Assembly (NCBI RefSeq): GCF_021654035.1
Contig: NZ_JAJPDW010000001.1
Coordinates: 186,001 to 250,000, forward strand
Source of the DNA: Microbacterium aurantiacum
GTDB taxonomy: Bacteria > Actinomycetota > Actinomycetes > Actinomycetales > Microbacteriaceae
Direction: 5' to 3'
DNA: 64,000 nt
Part shown: positions 49,628-56,886 of the stretch, piece by piece
Numbering within the stretch: position 1 is the stretch's first letter
How the letters are laid out: each line of letters opens with the position of its first letter
The notes under the pieces: model-generated
The model's input: only the letters and a program-made list of their open reading frames with translations
What the model was told of the DNA's origin: nothing
The model's database searches: none
Made by a program: the position numbers and the translations under genes

Positions 49628-50893
49628 ATGCACGGTCGATTCAGCGTGCGCCGGGGCGTCGTCGCCGCGGCGGCGGTCATCGGCATGGTGCTGTCGCTGG
49701 CGGCCTGCACACCCGACCGGAGCGTGTCGATCGACGTGCCCCCGCAGGTCGAGGGGGCCCTCCCCGCTGAGACGCAGGAGCAGCTCGAGGCCGCCGTCGC
49801 GAACGCCATGTCGGCCGCCGGCGCATCCGGGGCGATCGTCGGCGTCTGGGCGCCATGGAGCGGGTCGTGGGTCGCCGGAGTCGGCACGCAGACCCCCGCC
49901 GGCGGGGGCGAGGTCACGACGGACATGCAGTTCGCCGCGGCGAAGTCCACGCGGTCGATGACCTGCGACATCCTTTACCAGATCGCCGATCAGGGACTGG
50001 TCGCGCTCGACGACTCGATCACCGAGTACGTCGCGGCGGTGCCCGACCTCGAGGCGATCACCCTCGGGCAGCTGTGCGACGGCACGTCCGGCATCGGCTC
50101 GTACACCTCTCGGCTGCTCGGTCTGTGGCTCGACAACCCCGAGCGCCGGTGGGGTCCGCGGGAGCTCGCGGCCTTCGGTCTCGGCCAGGAGCGCACCGCC
50201 GAGCCGGGCGCGCAGTACCGCGATTCGGATGCCGGCTACCTGCTCCTCGGGCTCGCGCTGGAGCGCGCGACCGGGAAGAGCGCACGCATGCTCGTCGAGG
50301 AGTACGTCGCCGACCCGCTCGACCTCACGGCGACGACCTTCGGTGCGCCGACGGATGAGGCGCCGGTCCTCACCGGACTCTTCGCGCGGCAGGAGGGCGA
50401 CCGCCGCAACTGCCTCGAGCCCGTCGACATCACCGGCATCTCCCGCACCGTCGGATTCACGGACGCCGGAGTCACCACCGACATCACCGACCTCGGTCGC
50501 TACGCGCAGGCACTCGCCACCGGTGCACTCGTCCCCGCGGGGGAGCGCCTGGAGGGTGCCCTCCCGGAGTCGGATTCGTCGGCATCGTGGCTCACCGTCG
50601 GCGGCGGCGTCTACCAGGCCGGTTCGCTCATCGGACAGCACGGCGTCTTCCCCGGTTACACCACGGCGGCCTACTCCGACCCGGAGTCGGGCCTGACGGT
50701 CGCGGTCGTCCTCAACCAGTCCGCGGGCGGATCGGGTTTCGGGGCCCGCCTCGCGTGGGAGCTCGCCGCCATCGCCTCCAAGGCCCCGGCGGCGTCGGGT
50801 CAGACGGCTCCGGCGGCCGGTCTCCCCTGGACGCCCGAGCAGTTCCACCAGGAGATCAGCGACAGCGCGATCTGCGCCGAGCCCATCTCATGA
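49628..50893 (+). CDS. Lipoprotein of the serine beta-lactamase / D-Ala-D-Ala carboxypeptidase fold with altered catalytic motifs
   Basis: A 421-residue lipoprotein. The signal peptide ends in LSLAAC (C27). The mature part follows the class C beta-lactamase-like fold: FAAAKSTRSMTCDILYQIADQG where S-x-x-K is expected, AQYRDSDAGYLLLGLALERATG where Y-x-N is expected, and GQHGVFPGYT where H-x-G is expected. Aligned on the flanking Phe and Leu, the catalytic Ser and Lys positions are K106 and R109, and Y-x-N is Y197-R-D199; H338 is kept. The protein may thus be inactive and used for binding, or S107 may act from a shifted position. ATG follows GGGGGTGAGG. No regulator nearby. Confidence 0.78.
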   Translation: MHGRFSVRRGVVAAAAVIGMVLSLAACTPDRSVSIDVPPQVEGALPAETQEQLEAAVANAMSAAGASGAIVGVWAPWSGSWVAGVGTQTPAGGGEVTTDMQFAAAKSTRSMTCDILYQIADQGLVALDDSITEYVAAVPDLEAITLGQLCDGTSGIGSYTSRLLGLWLDNPERRWGPRELAAFGLGQERTAEPGAQYRDSDAGYLLLGLALERATGKSARMLVEEYVADPLDLTATTFGAPTDEAPVLTGLFARQEGDRRNCLEPVDITGISRTVGFTDAGVTTDITDLGRYAQALATGALVPAGERLEGALPESDSSASWLTVGGGVYQAGSLIGQHGVFPGYTTAAYSDPESGLTVAVVLNQSAGGSGFGARLAWELAAIASKAPAASGQTAPAAGLPWTPEQFHQEISDSAICAEPIS

Positions 50894-50897
50894 TCCG

Positions 50898-51773
50898 GTG
50901 AGAGGCTCCCGGGGCGCGGCTCCCGCGGTCCTCTTCGTCGTCGTCGGGCTCTCCTGCCAGGAGATCGGCGCGTCGCTCGCCGTCCTCCTCTTCCCCGAGG
51001 TCGGCCCGCTCGGCATGGTGATGCTGCGGCTGGTGTTCTCCGCCGCACTCCTCCTCGCCATCGCGCGGCCGACGTTCCGCGGGTACGGGCGCGGCGACTG
51101 GCTCGCCGTGGCCGGATTCGGCCTGGTCCTGGCGACCATGAACGGGCTGTTCTACCTCGCGCTGGAGCGCCTGCCGCTCGGCATCACCGTGACGATCGAG
51201 GTGCTGGGGCCCCTCGTCCTGTCGATCGTGGCGAGCAGGCGGGCGTCGGCATGGCTGTGGGCGCTCCTCGCGCTCGCCGGTGTCGTCGCGCTCGCCGGCG
51301 GTGGGTGGGATCGCCTGGATCCGATCGGGGTCCTGTTCGCCCTCGGTGCGGCGGCCAGCTGGGCGTTCTACATCCTCGCGTCCGCGCGGGTGGGGCGGAC
51401 CTTCCCGCGGCTCGACGGGCTCGCGTGGGCGATGCTCATCGGAGCGGCGATCGCGCTGCCCTTCGGCATCCTGGATGCCGGGTCCGCGCTGCTGCGGTGG
51501 GATCTCGTCGCGCTCGGCGCGGCCGTGGCCGTGCTGTCGTCCACCATCCCGTACGCCCTCGAGCTCATCGCCCTCCGACGCCTCCCGGCTGCGGCGTTCG
51601 CGATCCTGATGAGCCTCGCCCCGGCGACGGCCGCGCTCGCCGGCTTCCTGCTCCTCGGCCAGGAGCTGTCGCCGTGGGAACTCGTGGGGATCGGTCTCGT
51701 CATCGCCGCCAGCATCGGCGCCGTGCGCGCATCCGCCCGCGCGGCGCGGGAGGCGGCCGAGCCGCTGCCGTGA
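50898..51773 (+). CDS. EamA/RhtA-family metabolite exporter (10 TM)
   Basis: A 291-residue drug/metabolite transporter with ten helices in two EamA repeats. FLVVV-like first helix, ALERLPLGITVTIEVLGPLVLSIV in repeat 1 and IALRRLPAAAFAILMSLAPATAALAGFLLLGQ in repeat 2 (both in parts) match RhtA/YdcZ-like exporters of threonine or homoserine and amines. GTG start 5 nt after the lipoprotein stop, so likely co-transcribed. Confidence 0.85.
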   Translation: MRGSRGAAPAVLFVVVGLSCQEIGASLAVLLFPEVGPLGMVMLRLVFSAALLLAIARPTFRGYGRGDWLAVAGFGLVLATMNGLFYLALERLPLGITVTIEVLGPLVLSIVASRRASAWLWALLALAGVVALAGGGWDRLDPIGVLFALGAAASWAFYILASARVGRTFPRLDGLAWAMLIGAAIALPFGILDAGSALLRWDLVALGAAVAVLSSTIPYALELIALRRLPAAAFAILMSLAPATAALAGFLLLGQELSPWELVGIGLVIAASIGAVRASARAAREAAEPLP

Positions 51774-51905
51774 GCGGGCCCGCGGCTGGAGCGTCGCCGC
51801 TGACGGGGTGACCTCCGCGTTCGCGGGGCCGCGGCATCCGCGGGTCGGGGAGAATCGAGGGAGCGCGCGTCCCCCGGCGCGAGCGGATCCCGGCGGAGGA
51901 GCATC

Positions 51906-53408
51906 ATGAGCGACGTCCCACAGACCCAGGCTCGACCGGACGCGGGCGTCCAGGCCCGCGAGTGGTCGCCGGACGAGATCGGCGCCGCGTTCGAGCGGCA
52001 GCGCCGTGCGTTCCTCGCCGAGGGTCCGCCGTCGCTCGCGGTCCGGCGGGACCGGCTCGACCGCCTGATCCTGCTCCTGACGGAGAACGCGCAGGAGTTC
52101 GGCGAGGCGATGGATGCCGACTTCGGGCATCGTCCGGCGTCCGTCAGCACGCTCACCGACATCACCGGCATCCTGCTGGACATCGAGATCATCCGGCGCC
52201 GACTCGGCGCGTGGTCGCGGCCGAAGCGACCACTCGCCGCCCTCCGTCCCTTCGGACTCGCCGCGAAGGTCGAGCGCGTCCCGCTGGGCGTGGTCGGTGT
52301 CATCGGTCCGTGGAACTTCCCGCTGGGACTCGTGGCCCAGCCGGCGGCGGCGGCCCTCGCCGGCGGCAACCGCGTCATGGTGAAGTTCTCCGAGATCACG
52401 CCCCGCACCGGGGCGCTCTTCGCCGCCAAGGTGGCGGAGTTCTTCGGGCCCGACGAGATGATCGTGGTCACCGGTGGGTCCGAGGCCGGAGCGACGTTCA
52501 GCGCGCTCGCTTTCGACCACCTGTTCTTCACCGGGTCGCCGAAGGTCGGCGCCCTCGTGGCGCAGGCGGCGGGGAGAAACCTCGTGCCGGTGACGCTCGA
52601 GCTCGGCGGGAAGAACCCGGTCGTCGTCGCCGAGGGCGCGGACGTGGCCGTCGCGGCCGAGAAGACGATGGCCGGCCGCCTCATGAACGGCGGGCAGGTC
52701 TGCCTGTGCCCGGAGGTCGTGTACGTGCCGGAGTCCGTGCAGGAGCAGTTCCTCGCGCGGGCGCTGCGGCGGGCGCGGGAGATCTGGGAGTCCGAGGACG
52801 GACCCGTCACGATCGTGAACGACGCCAACTTCGCACGCGTATGCGCATTGGTGGAGGATGCCCGCGCGAAGGGTGCGGAGGTGCACGAGGCGGTGCCCGG
52901 CGCGGTGCCGGATGCCGCATCGCGCCGCATCCCCCCGGTCGTCGTGACGGGGGTGACCGCGGACATGGACATCGACTCCGAGGAGATCTTCGGTCCGGTG
53001 CTGATGATGCGCACCTACCGCTCGATGCGGGAGGTCGTCGAGGATGTCGCGGGGCGCCCATCGCCGCTCGCGGCCTACTGGTTCGGGCCGCGTGGGGAGG
53101 ACTTCGCCGAGTTCACCGCCCGCACGCGGTTCGGCGGAATGACCGTCGACGACATCGCCCTGCACGTCGCCGTGCCGGGGTTGCCGTTCGGGGGCGTCGG
53201 GCAGAGCGGCTCGGGCGCGTACCACGGGCGCGCCGGCTTCGACACGTTCACCCATGCGCGCCCGACCGTGCGCACGCGCCTGCGCATCTCGATGGGGGAG
53301 GCGCTGAACCCGCCGTTCACGCAGACGCGCGGTATCTCACCGGATCGGATGCTGGCGAAGCTCGCCCAGTCGGCGCGCCGCCGCGTGTTCGGGCGGGGGA
53401 GGAACTGA
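51906..53408 (+). CDS. Aldehyde dehydrogenase, coniferyl-aldehyde-dehydrogenase-like
   Basis: A 500-residue NAD(P)-dependent aldehyde dehydrogenase. It has GPWNFPLGLVAQPAAAALA, FTGSPKVGALVAQAA, LELGGKN with the general base E232, and GGQVCLC with the nucleophile C266; VSTLTDITGILLDIEII is typical of the CALDH/long-chain aldehyde group. ATG behind GGCGGAGGAG. The 132-nt gap upstream contains a GAGAAT hexamer at 51850-51860 similar to that before the DUF2071 gene. Substrate unknown (aryl or fatty aldehyde). Confidence 0.9.
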   Translation: MSDVPQTQARPDAGVQAREWSPDEIGAAFERQRRAFLAEGPPSLAVRRDRLDRLILLLTENAQEFGEAMDADFGHRPASVSTLTDITGILLDIEIIRRRLGAWSRPKRPLAALRPFGLAAKVERVPLGVVGVIGPWNFPLGLVAQPAAAALAGGNRVMVKFSEITPRTGALFAAKVAEFFGPDEMIVVTGGSEAGATFSALAFDHLFFTGSPKVGALVAQAAGRNLVPVTLELGGKNPVVVAEGADVAVAAEKTMAGRLMNGGQVCLCPEVVYVPESVQEQFLARALRRAREIWESEDGPVTIVNDANFARVCALVEDARAKGAEVHEAVPGAVPDAASRRIPPVVVTGVTADMDIDSEEIFGPVLMMRTYRSMREVVEDVAGRPSPLAAYWFGPRGEDFAEFTARTRFGGMTVDDIALHVAVPGLPFGGVGQSGSGAYHGRAGFDTFTHARPTVRTRLRISMGEALNPPFTQTRGISPDRMLAKLAQSARRRVFGRGRN

Positions 53409-53421
53409 ATCGAACTTCTTC

Positions 53422-53441
53422 GGAGGGGATGACGGGAATCG
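53422..53441. repeat. Copy of the tRNA-Gly 3' end (20-bp direct repeat, attachment-site-like)
   Basis: The 20 bp GGAGGGGATGACGGGAATCG recur exactly at 53577-53596, the acceptor/T-arm end of the tRNA-Gly gene. Such repeats are left by site-specific integrations at tRNA genes. The 135 bp between the copies hold only palindromes. Confidence 0.75.
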
Positions 53442-53442
53442 G

Positions 53443-53497
53443 CCGCTCCGCCCCTCCACGTGCCGCTGCGCGGCCCGCGGAGCCTCCGGCGGAGCGG
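53443..53497. repeat. Inverted repeat with 10-bp arms
   Basis: CCGCTCCGCC (53443-53452) and GGCGGAGCGG (53488-53497) flank a GC-rich 35-nt core, between the two copies of the tRNA end. It could be a terminator for the aldehyde dehydrogenase gene, whose stop is 34 nt upstream. Confidence 0.6.
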
Positions 53498-53537
53498 GAC
53501 CCCCCGAAGCGGGTCGGTTCCGACGGCATCACCGCGG

Positions 53538-53575
53538 ACGGCTCACGCCGGCACCAGTGGTGCCATCGTGAGCCG
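53538..53575 (-). terminator. Long hairpin directly after the tRNA-Gly gene
   Basis: ACGGCTCACG pairs with CGTGAGCCGT, and GGCACCA with TGGTGCC, interrupted only by CC/AT. It starts at the encoded CCA of the tRNA on the minus strand, the position of a tRNA transcription terminator. No T-run follows. Confidence 0.6.
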
Positions 53576-53649
53576 TGGAGGGGATGACGGGAATCGAACC
53601 CGCGCTCTCAGCTTGGGAAGCTGATGTTCTGCCATTGAACTACATCCCC
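53576..53649 (-). tRNA. tRNA-Gly (anticodon CCC)
   Basis: On the minus strand a full cloverleaf: acceptor GGGGATG with CATCCCC, D-stem GTTC/GAAC, anticodon stem TCAGC/GCTGA with loop TTCCCAA (anticodon CCC), T-arm CGGGTTCGATTCCCG, discriminator T, and an encoded CCA. A TATAGT -10 box is present at 53687-53692 on the minus strand inside the end of the DUF222 gene. Confidence 0.95.
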
Positions 53650-53700
53650 GCAGAGCCGCGTCGGCGAACCGACACAGCGCGTGGCAACTATAACAGGGCG

Positions 53701-55098
53701 TCAGAACGGGGGTGGATCGAGTCCGACGGTCATCCCGGAGGGACTCGTCCACTGCAGGGCGCCGGTGACGGGATCCCGTGACAGTGACCATAGGGACTCG
53801 TGCTTGACCGGGTGATGCGAGGTGCAGAGCGGCTCGTTGTTCTCAGCGGACGTCTTCCCGCCGTACTGCCAATCGAGGCGGTGGTCGATGTCGCATTCTC
53901 GGGAGGACCGTGCGCAGCCGGGGAACGCGCATTCGGGATCGCGTGCCCAGAGCCACCGACGGAGGTCGGCGGGGATTCGCCGCGTGCGCCGGTCGATGTC
54001 GAGCACCGTCCCCGTCACCGGGTCGGTGAGGATTCGCACCAGGCTCTTCGCACCGGCCGCATAACGCCGGGCGGTCTCGAGCGGGATCGGGCCGTACCCG
54101 TCGAGGGTCGCCGGCGCATCCCCTCGACCGAGCAGGGTCATCATCGGGATGGTGATCGAGATCGCGGTGTCGGAAGGTGCCTCCGCCGTGAGTGGCGAGG
54201 ACCCGTTTCGCAGAAGATCGATCGCGACGTCCGCGCGCAGCTGAGCCCGAGTCCGCGTTTCGCCGTCCTGCGCCTGCAGGTGGTCGACGATGCCGTCGAC
54301 GCGGTCGAGCGCGGACGCCGCGTCGGCGGCATCCGTCGTCAGGGAGATCGTCGCGAGCCCGTCGAACTCGGGGGTCGAGCACACGGAGCGGTCTTCGCGT
54401 GCGCGAGCGTGCCGTTCGTCCATCGGCTCGGGATGCACGCGCTCCCGCGCGGCGCGGGCGCGGCGACGGAATCCGCTCGGCGTGCAGCGCTGCGCCGCGT
54501 CGGCGACGGCGTCGTCGAAGAGCGACCAGGCGGCCGGGTCATCGGGGAGCGCGGCGGCGACGTCGGCCGCGATCGCGGCATTCTCCGGCGACACGCGCCC
54601 ATGGAGGAAGTCAGCCCAGACGCGCGGGCACCGCGCGCGGAGGGTCGCCGCCCGCGCCGCGATCGCGTGCACCGTGACCTCCGCGATGCGCAGCCGCGTG
54701 CCGATGTCGGCCACGGCGGCCCGGACGGCGAACTCGGACCGCAGGCGGCGCACCGTCGCGACCGACCGGCCTCGGGGATCCGACCACGCCGGGTCCGCGG
54801 TCGGGTCCACGCCCACCCACGGCTCGGGGTCCTGACGCGCGAGGCCCAGCGTCTCATCGATCACGCGCCACTGGGTGGCCGTCGCCCGACGCGAGACCGA
54901 CGCCAGGTCATCCAGCTGGTCGAGGGACGCGTCATACCTTGCCTCGACGTGCTGCGCGCGGATGAATCCCTCCCACGCGTCACGGTCGGCGTCGCTCGTC
55001 TGGTCGGCGTAGAGAGCGTCCAGAACATCCGCCTCGTCGATCAGGTGAAGCTCGGCACGCGAGGAGGAGTGCTCCGCGTGTGCCGAAGATGTGTTCAT
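53701..55098 (-). CDS. DUF222 and HNH endonuclease domain protein (copy 2)
   Basis: A 465-residue protein with a helical DUF222 part (~60-330) and an HNH nuclease domain near the end: RDPECAFPGCARSSRECDIDHRLDW, then ENNEPLCTSHHPVKH. It keeps one cysteine pair and the HH catalytic region but differs strongly from copy 1, so the two are old paralogs or separate arrivals. The ATG starts within a GTTCAT-AC-ATGAAC palindrome. The tRNA promoter lies just outside its 3' end. Function unknown. Confidence 0.85.
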   Translation of the reverse strand: MNTSSAHAEHSSSRAELHLIDEADVLDALYADQTSDADRDAWEGFIRAQHVEARYDASLDQLDDLASVSRRATATQWRVIDETLGLARQDPEPWVGVDPTADPAWSDPRGRSVATVRRLRSEFAVRAAVADIGTRLRIAEVTVHAIAARAATLRARCPRVWADFLHGRVSPENAAIAADVAAALPDDPAAWSLFDDAVADAAQRCTPSGFRRRARAARERVHPEPMDERHARAREDRSVCSTPEFDGLATISLTTDAADAASALDRVDGIVDHLQAQDGETRTRAQLRADVAIDLLRNGSSPLTAEAPSDTAISITIPMMTLLGRGDAPATLDGYGPIPLETARRYAAGAKSLVRILTDPVTGTVLDIDRRTRRIPADLRRWLWARDPECAFPGCARSSRECDIDHRLDWQYGGKTSAENNEPLCTSHHPVKHESLWSLSRDPVTGALQWTSPSGMTVGLDPPPF

Positions 55099-55174
55099 AC
55101 ATGAACTGTATTCGCACCCTCCGACATTCGTTGTTCTCTCTACAGGCCGCCTCGCCGGTGTCCCCACCCCGGAG

Positions 55175-55180
55175 TAGCCT
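55175..55180 (+). promoter_or_regulatory. -10 box (TAGCCT) of a leaderless promoter for the YcaQ-like gene
   Basis: Ends 7 nt before the ATG at 55188 and decides against an in-frame upstream start at 55080. Confidence 0.5.
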
Positions 55181-55187
55181 CACCCGC

Positions 55188-56270
55188 ATGCACCGCCTGA
55201 GCAGGGACGACGCGCGCCGGCTCGCCGTGCGTGCGCAGCTGCTGGATGCCGAGCGGCCGGGCGACCTCGTCGAGGTGATCGAGCAGCTGGGGTCCATCAA
55301 GATCGACCCCACCGCGCTGATCGCCCCGGCCGAGCAGCTCATCCCGTGGACCCGCATCGGCCGGGCGTACGAACAGGGGCACCTGCGGAAGGCGGTCGAG
55401 ACCGATCGCACGGTCTTCGAGTTCGACGGCTCCTTCCATGCCGCGAGCCTTCTCCCGGCGATGGTGAGCCTCATGCGTCACCGCACGCTCCGCGCCACCG
55501 CCGCCCAGTACGTGGAGGCGAACGCGGCGTTCCGTCGCGACATCCTCGCCCGGCTGCGGGCAGAAGGTCCGCTCACCGCCGCCGACATCCCCGACACCAG
55601 CGTCGTCCAGGCGAACGACGAGAGCGGGTGGTACGGGTCGAATCAGGTACCGCGGATGCTGGAGCTCATGGCCGTCTGCGGGGAGGTCGCCGTCGCGGGG
55701 CGCCGGGGGCGACAGCGCGTGTGGGACATCCCGGACCGGGTGTGGCCGCACGATGTCCCCGAGATCCCGTCGGAGGAGGCCGAGCGCATCCTCGCCGAGC
55801 GGCGGCTGCAGGCCTACGGCATCGTGCGACGGACGTCGCCGTGGGCCCGGGTGGGCGACGCCGGCGAACCCGCCGAGGTGGAGGGCAGCACGTGGAGGTG
55901 GCGGGTCGATCCCGCCGCGCTCGCCGCCCTCGACGACGACCCCGGGGGTCGCGCGGCGATCCTGAACCCCTACGACCGCATGCTCTTCGACCGCCCGCGC
56001 CTGGCGGAGCTGTTCGATTTCGCCTACATCTCCGAGCAGTTCAAGCCGAAGGCTGAGCGGCTGTACGGGGCGTTCGCGCACCCGATCCTCCTCGGCGATC
56101 GCTTCGTCGGGCTCCTCGACGCGCGGCTCGACAAGAAGAAGGAGAACCTCGTCGTGACCGCCGTCCACGAGCTGCTCCCGTTCGACGACGAGGAACGCGC
56201 GATGGTGGACGCCGAGATCCGCGAGCTCGCCGACTGGCTCGGCGTAGGCTGGCCCCGTGCTGCTGAGTGA
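55188..56270 (+). CDS. Winged-helix protein of the AlkZ/YcaQ DNA-glycosylase family (HTH_42)
   Basis: A 360-residue protein with three winged-helix units. The family's N-terminal signature is [28 protein letters not shown] (in parts); the usual catalytic Gln-x-Asp/Gln appears here as K38-I39-D40. Later [35 protein letters not shown] and [20 protein letters not shown] match the family. Members unhook DNA crosslinks or remove alkylated bases; the Lys replacement questions activity. It overlaps dcd by 14 nt. Confidence 0.82.
   Translation: MHRLSRDDARRLAVRAQLLDAERPGDLVEVIEQLGSIKIDPTALIAPAEQLIPWTRIGRAYEQGHLRKAVETDRTVFEFDGSFHAASLLPAMVSLMRHRTLRATAAQYVEANAAFRRDILARLRAEGPLTAADIPDTSVVQANDESGWYGSNQVPRMLELMAVCGEVAVAGRRGRQRVWDIPDRVWPHDVPEIPSEEAERILAERRLQAYGIVRRTSPWARVGDAGEPAEVEGSTWRWRVDPAALAALDDDPGGRAAILNPYDRMLFDRPRLAELFDFAYISEQFKPKAERLYGAFAHPILLGDRFVGLLDARLDKKKENLVVTAVHELLPFDDEERAMVDAEIRELADWLGVGWPRAAE
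56245..56250 (+). promoter_or_regulatory. -10 box (TAGGCT) of a leaderless promoter for dcd
   Basis: Inside the end of the YcaQ-like gene, 6 nt before the GTG. Confidence 0.5.
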
Positions 56271-56862
56271 TCGCGACATCCGCCTCGAAGTCGAGTCCGG
56301 GCGCATCGGCCTGTCCCCGTGGGACGCGCAGATGGTTCAGCCCTCGAGCGTCGACGTGCGGCTCGACCGCTACTTCCGACTGTTCGACAACCACAAGTAC
56401 CCCTTCATCGACCCGGCGCAGGATCAGCCCGACCTGACCCGCCTCATCGAGGTCGACCCGACCGAGCCCTTCGTCCTGCATCCGGGCGAGTTCGCGCTCG
56501 GATCCACCTTCGAGCAGGTGAGCCTCCCCGACGACGTCGCGGCGCGACTGGAGGGCAAGTCGTCGCTCGGCCGTCTCGGGCTCCTCACGCACTCGACCGC
56601 GGGGTTCATCGACCCGGGCTTCTCCGGGCACGTCACCCTCGAGCTCTCCAACGTCGCGACCCTGCCGATCACGCTGTGGCCGGGGATGAAGATCGGTCAG
56701 CTCTGCTTCTTCCGGCTCTCCTCTCCCGCCGAGAACCCGTACGGTTCCGGCCCCTACGGCAACCGCTATCAGGGCCAGCGCGGCCCGACCGCTTCCCGTT
56801 CGGCGCAGAACTTCCACCGCACCGACGTCGGCGAGACGGATGCCGGGTCCCGCGGCGCCTGA
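56257..56862 (+). CDS. dcd: dCTP deaminase
   Basis: A 201-residue enzyme that deaminates dCTP to dUTP for thymidylate synthesis; some actinobacterial members are bifunctional and give dUMP. Signatures: [58 protein letters not shown] (in parts, with the catalytic Glu later in LELSNV) and the end [15 protein letters not shown]. Length is as usual. Has its own -10 box. Confidence 0.95.
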   Translation: MLLSDRDIRLEVESGRIGLSPWDAQMVQPSSVDVRLDRYFRLFDNHKYPFIDPAQDQPDLTRLIEVDPTEPFVLHPGEFALGSTFEQVSLPDDVAARLEGKSSLGRLGLLTHSTAGFIDPGFSGHVTLELSNVATLPITLWPGMKIGQLCFFRLSSPAENPYGSGPYGNRYQGQRGPTASRSAQNFHRTDVGETDAGSRGA

Positions 56863-56874
56863 GAGCACCCCGAC

Positions 56875-56880
56875 TACGCT
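56875..56880 (+). promoter_or_regulatory. -10 box (TACGCT) of a leaderless promoter for the BCCT transporter
   Basis: Ends 6 nt before the GTG. Confidence 0.5.
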
Positions 56881-56886
56881 GGTGCG

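Noticed and set aside
50856..53255. A minus-strand open frame of 799 codons
   Set aside because: Antisense to the EamA exporter and aldehyde dehydrogenase; composition typical of shadow frames.
55093..55106. Operator at the start codon of the second DUF222-HNH gene
   Set aside because: GTTCAT-AC-ATGAAC is a short palindrome that includes the ATG; no known regulator site matches and chance is likely.
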